Positions 1 to 5,416 of a stretch of DNA of 6,855 nucleotides are shown here, in pieces (positions within the stretch are counted from its first letter, which is position 1; each line of letters opens with the position of its first letter). The notes under the pieces were generated by a model. That model made no database searches and was not told where the DNA came from. It saw nothing but the letters and a program-made list of their open reading frames with translations. A program made the translations under genes and the position numbers. This DNA comes from Pseudomonadota bacterium (GTDB lineage Bacteria; Pseudomonadota; Gammaproteobacteria; Xanthomonadales; Rhodanobacteraceae): the NCBI GenBank assembly GCA_025351555.1, contig JANXVS010000485.1, forward strand, positions 1-6,855, in the 5' to 3' direction.

Positions 1-195
1 CGGCCGCCAGCCAGCCGCAAGGGGCAGGTCGCCCAAGCGGCCGACCAGGCGATCCTGTGCCCCGGGCTGGAGCAGATGCCGCATCTCCGCTGCCACGACC
101 AGCAAGGCAACAGCCTTGCACAGCTTGAACACGGCGATCCAGGCGAGCGCCGGATGCCGTGGCACCTTGGTGAACGATGTGCCGTTGTCAGCCAC
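1..195 (-). CDS. DUF2127-type membrane protein, N-terminal part (cut by window edge)
   Basis: Reading the minus strand from a GTG at 195-193 gives 65 residues with no stop up to the window edge. The segment from residue 14 (HPALAWIAVFKLCKAVALL) to about 36 is a hydrophobic helix, followed by an amphipathic stretch with the pattern HLLQPGAQDRLVGRLGDLPL. This matches my memory of the start of the DUF2127 family of predicted inner-membrane proteins, where a first helix of the form 'ALFKxxKGLLLL' is followed by a loop rich in H, D and R. Function of the family is unknown to me. The start overlaps the stop of the upstream DUF1993 gene by 8 nt (GTGGCTGA), so the two are probably co-transcribed and translationally coupled. 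The ribosome site is weak (AAGG about 12 nt upstream); another GTG at codon 11 is possible. The C-terminal part lies outside the window. The family call is by eye from a short fragment. Confidence 0.6.
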   Translation of the reverse strand, partial: MADNGTSFTKVPRHPALAWIAVFKLCKAVALLVVAAEMRHLLQPGAQDRLVGRLGDLPLAAGWRP

Positions 196-691
196 CCAGG
201 AAATCGGCCTTGCCCAACTCCACGCCGTTGTGGCGCAGGATCGCGTACGTGGTGGTGACATGGAAATACACGTTCGGCAGGACAAAATCGCGCAGATAGC
301 CCAGTCCGTTGAAATTCAGATCGCCGCGACGCGTCGTCACCGTGATGTCGCGATCCTCGCTGCCGGCAAACTTTGTCGCAGGCACACTATTAACGAACGC
401 GAGCGCCTTGGCGATGCGCGCTTTCAATTCGGGGAAGGTGGTTTCCGTATCCTCGAATTTCGGCACTTCCTCGCCGGCCAGACGCGCCACGCCGCGAGCG
501 CACAGGTCGCAGGCGATCTGCACTTGGCGTGTGAGCGCGAACATGTCCGGCGCCAGCCGCGCATTCAGCAGCACGCTGGCATCGATATTTTTCTGCGCAG
601 CGAACGCAGCGGCCTTGTCAAGAATGTTGGACAAACTGCCGAGCATGCGGTTCGCACTCGGAACGAGGGTGTCGTACATCGTGATTTGCAT
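188..691 (-). CDS. DUF1993 domain-containing protein
   Basis: A 167-residue, cytoplasmic, mostly helical protein without signal peptide. It carries the features I associate with DUF1993: an N-terminal 'MYDTLVPSANRML' helix, the 'RLAPDMFALTRQVQIACD' segment at about residues 45-62, and the C-terminal signature 'NVYFHVTTTYAILRHNGVE' plus 'GKADFLG' at about residues 140-166. DUF1993 proteins are related to DinB-like four-helix bundles; H144 and H154 are possible ligands, but the family activity is not established. I chose the ATG at 691-689 because AAGGA lies 7 nt upstream on the minus strand and the family starts at this methionine; the open frame runs 13 codons further upstream with no sign of conservation. 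It is the first gene of a minus-strand pair, diverging from the tRNA, and overlaps the DUF2127-type gene downstream by 8 nt. Length is normal for the family. Confidence 0.9.
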   Translation of the reverse strand: MQITMYDTLVPSANRMLGSLSNILDKAAAFAAQKNIDASVLLNARLAPDMFALTRQVQIACDLCARGVARLAGEEVPKFEDTETTFPELKARIAKALAFVNSVPATKFAGSEDRDITVTTRRGDLNFNGLGYLRDFVLPNVYFHVTTTYAILRHNGVELGKADFLGG

Positions 692-784
692 TCGAATTCC
701 TTCGTGGTTTGATGCTGCAACAAGAACCATGACTTGCGTCAGGACATCACATATCGCGCCTATTCATGCGAAAATCAAGCATAA

Positions 785-858
785 GACCCCGTAGCTCAGC
801 TGGATAGAGCGCGCCCCTCCTAAGGGCGAGGTCGCCCGTTCGAATCGGGCCGGGGTCG
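785..858 (+). tRNA. tRNA-Arg (anticodon CCT)
   Basis: A complete cloverleaf can be folded by hand. The acceptor stem pairs GACCCCG (785-791) with CGGGGTC (851-857), 7 of 7. The D stem is GCTC/GAGC (794-797 with 807-810) with GG in the loop. The anticodon stem is CGCCC/GGGCG (812-816 with 824-828) around the loop CTCCTAA, so the anticodon is CCT (819-821), reading AGG arginine codons. The T stem is GCCCG/CGGGC (834-838 with 846-850) with loop TTCGAAT. The discriminator base is G858. The following bases are CAA, so the 3' CCA is not encoded and must be added by tRNA nucleotidyltransferase. No T-run terminator follows; the diguanylate cyclase gene starts within about 60 nt and may be reached by read-through. 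Confidence 0.97.
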
Positions 859-909
859 CAACAATGCCAGCGGTCATTGCATTTGCGATTAAATCACGCG
901 AACGTGTCC

Positions 910-914
910 AAGGG
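910..914 (+). promoter_or_regulatory. Ribosome binding site deciding the cyclase start
   Basis: AAGGG at 910-914 lies 6 nt before the GTG at 921. It is the best Shine-Dalgarno match near the beginning of the GAF-GGDEF gene. The upstream in-frame ATG at 864 has only a GGGG inside the tRNA acceptor stem in front of it. Confidence 0.55.
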
Positions 915-920
915 TCTATT

Positions 921-1865
921 GTGAAAAAGCCTCAGGCTACCGACTTTGAAACCTCCGCGCGGGAAGTCCTCTCGTTCCTGCACCGTCGCATGGGCTTCGA
1001 CCTTTGGATGGTCACGCGGACCGAAGGCGATGCCTGGATAGCGCTTCAGACTGAAGACCATGGCTATGACGTCTCCGCAGGAAAGGTTTTTCGATGGGCC
1101 GATACATTTTGTTCTGAGATGGTGAAAGGCAACGGCCCGAACATTGCGCCCAGCTCCGACGCTATTCCCGCGTATGCCAGTGCCCCCATAGGCCGTCAGG
1201 TAAAGATCAAGGCGTATGCGGGCGTGCCCCTGTCCCTCAAAGACGGAACCTTGTTCGGTACGCTGTGTGGAATTCACCCTGCACCCCTGCCTGAAACCAC
1301 GGTTGAGCATCAGGAACTGCTGGAGTTGCTGGCCGCAAACTTGAGCACGATTCTTCAGCTAGAGCTTGATTCAGCCGAAGAAATTCGCCGGTCGGAACGA
1401 TTTCAAGCCGAAGCGCTGACCGACTCCATGACCCAACTCTACAACCGGCGCGGGTGGGAACTTCTGCTCGCTGCCGAAGAAAGTCGCTGCGCCAGATACG
1501 GCCACCCCGCCGTCGTCGTGATCGCGGACCTGGATGAGTTGAAGCGAGTAAACGATGAGTCCGGACATGCGGCTGGAGATGCATTGATCGTGCGCGCCAG
1601 TTCAGCGCTGCGTGACGCAGCGCGTTCAATAGATATCGTTGCACGCTTGGGTGGGGACGAGTTCGGCATTGTTGGTGTTGAATGCGACGACGTTGGCGCG
1701 CAAGCTTTGCTGAAGCGAGTGCGCGATGCGCTCGCCGCAAACGACGTGCGGGCGTCCGTTGGCTTCGCCCTGCGTGACCCGTCAGTTGGAATCCGAGGCG
1801 CCTGGGCAGAGGCCGATCAACTCATGTACGAGCAAAAGCGCATGCGGGCTGACGGCACGCACTGA
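921..1865 (+). CDS. GAF-GGDEF diguanylate cyclase
   Basis: A 314-residue cytoplasmic protein predicted to make cyclic di-GMP from two GTP. Residues about 10-148 look like a GAF sensor domain ('FDLWMVTR', 'IKAYAGVPL', 'GTLFGTLCGIHP'); a helical linker leads into a GGDEF domain from about residue 166 ('DSMTQLYNRRGW' at 168-179). The active-site motif GGDEF is intact at 244-248. D203 (metal), N211 and D220 (guanine) have the spacing seen in PleD. An inhibitory I-site, RSID, is present at 235-238, five residues before GGDEF, so product feedback inhibition is likely. There is no membrane segment or signal peptide, so the sensed cue is probably intracellular; the ligand cannot be read from the sequence. 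The start is taken as GTG 921 because of AAGGG 6 nt upstream. An ATG at 864, six nt after the tRNA, would add 19 residues outside the domain and is the alternative. No EAL or HD-GYP partner is visible nearby. Confidence 0.93.
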   Translation: MKKPQATDFETSAREVLSFLHRRMGFDLWMVTRTEGDAWIALQTEDHGYDVSAGKVFRWADTFCSEMVKGNGPNIAPSSDAIPAYASAPIGRQVKIKAYAGVPLSLKDGTLFGTLCGIHPAPLPETTVEHQELLELLAANLSTILQLELDSAEEIRRSERFQAEALTDSMTQLYNRRGWELLLAAEESRCARYGHPAVVVIADLDELKRVNDESGHAAGDALIVRASSALRDAARSIDIVARLGGDEFGIVGVECDDVGAQALLKRVRDALAANDVRASVGFALRDPSVGIRGAWAEADQLMYEQKRMRADGTH

Positions 1866-2071
1866 ATTCCATTGCGGCGCCTTGCGAACCCAGACGACTA
1901 TATATTTCCATCGCTCGCCGCGGCAAATTATCAGCACTGTCAATATCTTGCACCCATAGGTTTCAATTGGCTGCTTCACACGGAAATTCATAATTACATA
2001 AAATACTTGTGTTTATATATTAATGAGATTATGGTGCCTCCGCATATCGTCAACACCTCAAGGAGTCGCCC
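1866..2071 (+). other. AT-rich intergenic region
   Basis: This 206-nt gap has no convincing gene. Its right half is strikingly AT-rich for this genome: 1981-2030 holds only 10 G or C in 50 bases. It contains a candidate promoter and a clear ribosome site (AAGGAG, 2060-2065, 6 nt before the ATG at 2072) for the downstream gene. I see no clear terminator hairpin with a T-run behind the cyclase. Short open frames across it show no protein-like features. Confidence 0.6.
1993..2021 (+). promoter_or_regulatory. Candidate sigma-70 promoter for the secreted protein gene
   Basis: ATTACA (1993-1998, 4 of 6 to TTGACA) and TATATT (2016-2021, 5 of 6 to TATAAT) are separated by 17 nt. Transcription would start near 2028 and give a leader of about 44 nt carrying the AAGGAG site. 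A second, weaker pair is TTGGCT (1967-1972) with CATAAT (1989-1994) at 16 nt. In such AT-rich sequence chance matches are common, so the exact boxes are uncertain. Confidence 0.4.
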
Positions 2072-2728
2072 ATGAAATCAATCTTCAAAACACTTGCACT
2101 TGCATTGCCATTCGCTATCTTCAACTTCGCAGCCATCGCTGCCGATGCGCCCGCCCCGCATCAAACTCCAGCCAAAGTCGCCCCTTCGGCGGACAAGGTC
2201 TCCGCAACGCGCGAAGTGATGCGTGATCTGTGGGCCGACCATATTTTCTGGGTGCGCAATGTAGTCATGGCCGCGTCGGCCAAGAACGGCGCCGAGCGCA
2301 AGGCTGCCGAAGATAATGTCGTTGCCAATGCAAAACAGATCGCCGCTGCGATCGAGCCCTACTACGGCAAAGCCGCTTCCGATCAGCTATTCGCCCTGCT
2401 CGCGGGCCACTGGGGCGCAATCAAGGCGTATCTGGATGCGACCAATGCCAGCGACCAGGCAGGCACGTCGAAGGCCTTGAAGGATCTCAACGACAACGCC
2501 GGCGCGATCGCGACATTCCTGAGCGGCGCCAATCCGAATTTACCAAAGGACACCGTATTGAGTCTTTACAGTACGCACGGCGCGCATCACGTTGCACAAA
2601 TCCAGGCGGTACATAACGGTCAATTCGATCAGGAAGCTGTCAACTGGGGCGTGATGCGCAAGCACATGAATATCATTTCCGACGCCCTGGTCAGTGCCAT
2701 CGCCAAGCAATTCCCGGAAAAATTCTAA
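2072..2728 (+). CDS. Secreted helical protein of unknown function with a 56-residue repeat
   Basis: A 218-residue protein with a Sec signal peptide: MKSIFK, then a hydrophobic core (residues 7-22), with cleavage likely after A23 (AIA|AD). A Pro/Ala-rich linker (25-42) precedes a helical domain. I recognise the pattern 'LWxDHxxWxRN ... IxPYYG ... LLxxH ... FLSxANPN ... AIxKQFPxKF' from uncharacterised bacterial proteins, but know no assigned activity. The domain is internally periodic: H57, H113 and H169 are each 56 residues apart, as are N86/N142 and I90/I146. Each histidine ends a pattern of hydrophobic-x-x-L-(W/L/Y)-x-x-H. With H172, H173 and H198 these could make a metal or heme site in a helical bundle; that is inference. 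It has its own ribosome site (AAGGAG, 6 nt spacing) and an AT-rich upstream region, and is followed by an inverted repeat, so it is probably monocistronic. Predicted location is the periplasm. Confidence 0.88.
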   Translation: MKSIFKTLALALPFAIFNFAAIAADAPAPHQTPAKVAPSADKVSATREVMRDLWADHIFWVRNVVMAASAKNGAERKAAEDNVVANAKQIAAAIEPYYGKAASDQLFALLAGHWGAIKAYLDATNASDQAGTSKALKDLNDNAGAIATFLSGANPNLPKDTVLSLYSTHGAHHVAQIQAVHNGQFDQEAVNWGVMRKHMNIISDALVSAIAKQFPEKF

Positions 2729-2738
2729 CCTGTCTTGA

Positions 2739-2788
2739 ACTGCCTTCCGGCGGGTCTTTACGACCATTCTCCGGCGCCGGAAGGCAGT
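2739..2788. repeat. Perfect 14-bp inverted repeat with nested hairpin, possible terminator
   Basis: ACTGCCTTCCGGCG (2739-2752) is repeated exactly in inverted form at 2775-2788. The 22-nt loop holds a second small hairpin, GGTC (2753-2756) with GACC (2762-2765) around TTTAC, which would stack directly on the outer stem. The right arm also lies within a perfect decamer palindrome, CCGGCGCCGG (2771-2780). It begins 10 nt after the stop codon of the secreted protein gene, the usual place for a terminator, but no T-run follows on either strand. It could therefore be a Rho-assisted or processing hairpin, a dispersed palindromic repeat, or an operator, because it ends just upstream of the regulator's promoter. 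Confidence 0.75.
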
Positions 2789-2804
2789 GCACCCCGGCTC
2801 AGCC

Positions 2805-2810
2805 TAGAAT
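2805..2810 (+). promoter_or_regulatory. Candidate -10 box of the regulator gene
   Basis: TAGAAT (5 of 6 to TATAAT) is separated from the ATG at 2817 by only ACACAC. A start of transcription 6-7 nt after the box would fall on or next to the A of the ATG, giving a leaderless message. This fits the absence of any Shine-Dalgarno sequence before 2817. No good -35 box is present at 16-18 nt (the sequence there is the right arm of the inverted repeat), so activator dependence or a mistaken call are both possible. Confidence 0.45.
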
Positions 2811-2816
2811 ACACAC

Positions 2817-3455
2817 ATGCTTGAAATGCTTGGTCAAACCCAACAGCAACTTTTGCATTCGCTGATGCAGAATCGCGACGGCTTGACTGTCGACGATCTG
2901 ATGCGTTCGCTGGACATCACACACAACGCGGTGCGCCAGCATTTGACTGCACTGGAGCGCGACGGCTGGGTGGCACGCGGCGCGGCACGATCCACGGGTC
3001 GACGTCCGGAACAATCCTTCCTGCTCAGCGAGCGCGGCCGCGAACTGTTTCCACGTCAATACAATTGGTTCGGCGAACTGTTGGTTGAGTCGCTGCGTGC
3101 GAGCGAAGGTGCAGCGGGCCTGAGCCAGCGCATGCGCGCGCTCGGCACGCGCGTTGGCGAGCAGCTGCGCAGCCAGGAAGGCTCGGCTGCATCCACTGCT
3201 CAGCGCATCGGCAAATTGGCGCACGCTATGCATACGTTGGGTTACGAATCGAAAGCCGAGCCTGCGACCAAGCGCGAACTGCCGAGCATCGTCGCGCACA
3301 ACTGCGTATTTCACCATCTGGCGGCAAAGCACCCCGAAGTCTGCCATTTCGACCTGGCCCTGATGGCCGCAGCCACAGGAGCCGAAGTGCAGCACGCCGA
3401 ATGCATGGTACGCGGCGGCCAGGTCTGCCGGTTCCGCTTTCGCAAGCCTGAGTAA
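2817..3455 (+). CDS. SufR-like helix-turn-helix regulator with C-terminal cysteines (COG2345 type)
   Basis: A 212-residue cytoplasmic transcription factor. Residues about 8-75 form a winged helix-turn-helix: 'LTVDDLMRSLDITHNAVRQH' (23-42) is the recognition unit and 'ARSTGRRPEQSFLLSERG' (57-74) the wing, as in ArsR/DeoR-like regulators grouped with SufR. A helical middle part leads to a C-terminal domain with C163, C176, C196 and C204 (CX12CX19CX7C). SufR proteins use C-terminal cysteines to bind a 4Fe-4S cluster and repress Fe-S assembly genes; the HNC-X12-C pair and the final 'GGxxC' match that family. Whether this protein binds a cluster is inference. No Shine-Dalgarno precedes the ATG at 2817; the message may be leaderless, and ATG 2826 is an alternative. 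The neighbour downstream is an aldehyde dehydrogenase, not suf genes, so its target is open. Divergent early similarity to MarR-type repressors was considered and is less fitting. Confidence 0.85.
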   Translation: MLEMLGQTQQQLLHSLMQNRDGLTVDDLMRSLDITHNAVRQHLTALERDGWVARGAARSTGRRPEQSFLLSERGRELFPRQYNWFGELLVESLRASEGAAGLSQRMRALGTRVGEQLRSQEGSAASTAQRIGKLAHAMHTLGYESKAEPATKRELPSIVAHNCVFHHLAAKHPEVCHFDLALMAAATGAEVQHAECMVRGGQVCRFRFRKPE

Positions 3456-3483
3456 GCCGGCACGGGCCGCAAACGCTCGTCTC

Positions 3484-3492
3484 TGTTAGAAT
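3484..3492 (+). promoter_or_regulatory. Extended -10 promoter for the aldehyde dehydrogenase gene
   Basis: TGTTAGAAT is a full extended -10 element (TGn plus TAGAAT, 5 of 6). No acceptable -35 box is seen at 16-18 nt, which extended -10 promoters can do without. Transcription would begin near 3499 with a leader of about 50 nt. The leader contains a small hairpin CGTCC/GGACG (3514-3518 with 3525-3529) and the ribosome site GGAG (3541-3544), 5 nt before the ATG. The same TAGAAT hexamer is the candidate -10 box of the regulator. Confidence 0.45.
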
Positions 3493-3549
3493 TCCGCTCC
3501 TTTTTCCTGCGGCCGTCCTGCCACGGACGCCCCATCCTTCGGAGTTCTC

Positions 3550-5085
3550 ATGTCTCTTGCAATCTTCAAGGCGCTCGGCCTGACCGGGACCGAATCCGGC
3601 ACGTATCTGGGCAATGGCGAATGGTCGAAGACGACCGACGCCGGCACGATCGAGGTGATCAATCCGAGCACGCACGAAGTCATCGGCCGCGTGCAGGCCA
3701 GTTCCGCCGCCGACTATGAAACCATCGTCACGCGCGCACAGGAGTCGTTCAAGGTCTGGCGCACGACGCCGGCGCCGCGCCGCGGTGAAGCGATTCGCCT
3801 TTGCGCTGACGCTTTGCGCAAGCACAAGGATGCGCTGGGTTCGCTGGTGGCGCTGGAAATGGGCAAGATCAAGCCCGAGGGCGACGGCGAAGTGCAGGAG
3901 ATGATCGACATCGCCGACTTCGCGCTCGGCCAGAGCCGCATGCTCTACGGCAACACCATGCATTCCGAACGCCCGGGCCATCGCATGTACGAACAGTGGC
4001 ATCCGCTCGGCGTGATCGGCATCATCTCGGCGTTCAATTTTCCGGTCGCCGTGTGGGCGTGGAATGCGTTCATCGCCACTGTCTGCGGCGATATCTCGAT
4101 CTGGAAACCCTCGCCGAAGACCCCGCTGTCGGCAATTGCGTCGATGAAGATATGCAACGAGGCGCTCAAGGCCGGCGGCTTCCCGGATCTGTTCTTCCAG
4201 TTCAACGACGCCGGCACGGAACTCGCAAAAAAGTTCGTCGACGATCACCGCATTCCGCTGATCAGTTTCACCGGTTCGACCGCCGTCGGCCGCCATGTCG
4301 GCGAGCGCGTCGCCAAGCGTTTGGGGCGCAGCCTGCTTGAACTTGGCGGCAACAATGCGATTGTCCTGGATGCAAGTGCCGACCTGAAACTCGCGATTCC
4401 GGCCATCGTGTTCGGCGCGGTCGGCACCGCCGGCCAGCGTTGCACGACGACGCGGCGCTTGTTCGTGCATGAATCGATTTACGACAATGTGGTCAACACG
4501 CTGGTCACCGCGTACAAGCAGGTCGAAACCAAGATCGGCGATCCGACCCAAGCGACCACCTTGATGGGCCCGCTCAACGACAAATCCGCAGTGCAGCGCT
4601 ACAGCGATGCGATCGCCAAGGCCAAGGCGTCCGGCGGCGAGGTGCTCACGGGTGGCGCGGCACTCACCGATCGCCCCGGCAACTTTGTGCTGCCGACGAT
4701 CATCGCTGGGCTGAAGAATTCCGATGAAGTCGTGCAAACCGAAACCTTCGCGCCAATTCTCTACGTGATGCCGTTCAAGTCGATCGACGAGGCATTCCAC
4801 GCACACAACGGCGTGCCGCAAGGCCTGTCGTCGGCGATCTTCACCCAGAACGTGAAAGCGGCCGAGGCGTTCCTGTCCAGCGCCGGATCGGACTGTGGCA
4901 TCGCCAACGTCAACATCGGCACCAGCGGCGCGGAAATCGGCGGCGCTTTCGGCGGCGAGAAGGAAACCGGCGGCGGGCGTGAATCGGGTTCGGATTCCTG
5001 GAAAGCCTACATGCGCCGGCAGACCAATACGATCAACTATTCCGACTCACTGCCACTAGCGCAGGGCATCAAGTTCGAGTTCTGA
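3550..5085 (+). CDS. amaB: ALDH7-family aldehyde dehydrogenase (probable L-aminoadipate-semialdehyde dehydrogenase)
   Basis: A 511-residue cytoplasmic NAD(P)+-dependent dehydrogenase close to human antiquitin (ALDH7A1) and bacterial AmaB/Pcd, which oxidise alpha-aminoadipate semialdehyde (in equilibrium with piperideine-6-carboxylate) to aminoadipate in lysine breakdown. Visible catalytic features: N163 in 'FNFPV', cofactor-binding 'WKPSP' (K186), 'FTGST' (240-244), general base E264 in 'LLELGGNN', nucleophile C298 in 'GQRC', and 'ETFAPI' (398-403). The C-terminal block '[20 protein letters not shown]' (457-476) is the ALDH7 anchor loop. By a constant offset of four, E117 and R297 correspond to the ALDH7A1 substrate residues E121 and R301. 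Length is typical of ALDH7. No lysine aminotransferase or oxidase is nearby, so lysine catabolism is inferred from family alone; general detoxification of aldehydes or betaine aldehyde is possible. A DUF4190-like gene follows after 7 nt; the upstream regulator is a candidate controller. Confidence 0.95.
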   Translation: MSLAIFKALGLTGTESGTYLGNGEWSKTTDAGTIEVINPSTHEVIGRVQASSAADYETIVTRAQESFKVWRTTPAPRRGEAIRLCADALRKHKDALGSLVALEMGKIKPEGDGEVQEMIDIADFALGQSRMLYGNTMHSERPGHRMYEQWHPLGVIGIISAFNFPVAVWAWNAFIATVCGDISIWKPSPKTPLSAIASMKICNEALKAGGFPDLFFQFNDAGTELAKKFVDDHRIPLISFTGSTAVGRHVGERVAKRLGRSLLELGGNNAIVLDASADLKLAIPAIVFGAVGTAGQRCTTTRRLFVHESIYDNVVNTLVTAYKQVETKIGDPTQATTLMGPLNDKSAVQRYSDAIAKAKASGGEVLTGGAALTDRPGNFVLPTIIAGLKNSDEVVQTETFAPILYVMPFKSIDEAFHAHNGVPQGLSSAIFTQNVKAAEAFLSSAGSDCGIANVNIGTSGAEIGGAFGGEKETGGGRESGSDSWKAYMRRQTNTINYSDSLPLAQGIKFEF

Positions 5086-5092
5086 GGCCACG

Positions 5093-5377
5093 ATGAACAT
5101 ACCTTCAAAAACCACCAGCACAATGGCAATCATCAGCCTCGTCTTCGGCATCATCTGCTGGGTGGCACTGCCATTCGTCGGCGCGATCGTTGCCGTGGTC
5201 TGCGGTCATGCCGCGCGCGGCGAGATCAGGCGTGCGCCACCAGGCAGCATCGAGGGCGACGGCATGGCCATCACCGGTTTGATCCTCGGTTATGCGCATC
5301 TGGCATTGTTCGTCCTCGCGGTGATGGCCGTGTTCATGTTTTTCGGTGGGCTGGCCTTCCTTGCGCACTGGCACTGA
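5093..5377 (+). CDS. Small DUF4190-like membrane protein
   Basis: A 94-residue protein with two hydrophobic segments, about 11-38 and 57-91, joined by a short polar loop. The pattern 'STMAIISLVFGI ... GHAARGEIRRAP ... EGDGMAITGLILGY' is typical of DUF4190, a family of small inner-membrane proteins of unknown role: the loop 'GHxARxEIRR' followed by 'GxGMAxxGLILGY' is the recognisable part. The gene begins 7 nt after the dehydrogenase stop, and its ribosome site (GAGG, 5084-5087) overlaps that stop codon, so translation is probably coupled. It precedes pyrD by 39 nt. It has no signal peptide distinct from the first membrane helix. Nothing in the sequence ties it functionally to either neighbour. 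Confidence 0.85.
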   Translation: MNIPSKTTSTMAIISLVFGIICWVALPFVGAIVAVVCGHAARGEIRRAPPGSIEGDGMAITGLILGYAHLALFVLAVMAVFMFFGGLAFLAHWH

Positions 5378-5416
5378 GCGCCGATTCTGCAAGCAACCTG
5401 GCGGAAGAGATCGTTG

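Noticed and set aside
116..712. A 198-codon plus-strand frame opposite the DUF1993 gene
   Set aside because: The minus-strand DUF1993 reading has conserved motifs and a ribosome site; the plus-strand product has neither.
740..784. Promoter boxes for the tRNA gene
   Set aside because: TTGCGT at 734-739 has no acceptable -10 at 16-18 nt; a promoter must be near but I could not place it.
785..858. tRNA-Arg as attachment site of an integrated element
   Set aside because: No integrase gene and no repeat of the tRNA 3' end was seen within the window; the neighbouring genes look chromosomal.
864..920. ATG at 864 as the cyclase start
   Set aside because: It begins 6 nt after the tRNA, the preceding GGGG belongs to the acceptor stem, and the 19 added residues do not resemble the GAF domain; GTG 921 has AAGGG at good spacing. 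It is kept as an alternative.
2799..3395. A 198-codon minus-strand frame opposite the regulator
   Set aside because: Shadow of the helix-turn-helix gene; its composition is atypical (Cys, His, Gln and Arg rich) and no start signal is seen.
3456..3506. Intrinsic terminator after the regulator, from the GC-rich stretch and TTTTT at 3501-3505
   Set aside because: The only stem close by is 4 bp (CGGC/GCCG, 3458-3469) and is about 30 nt from the T-run, so it does not have terminator geometry.
3226..4821. A 531-codon open frame on the minus strand opposite the regulator 3' end and the dehydrogenase
   Set aside because: It lies opposite a clear ALDH7 gene, its translation is rich in R, H, D and A with low complexity, and it has no recognisable domain. 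It is what GC-rich codon use produces on the reverse strand.
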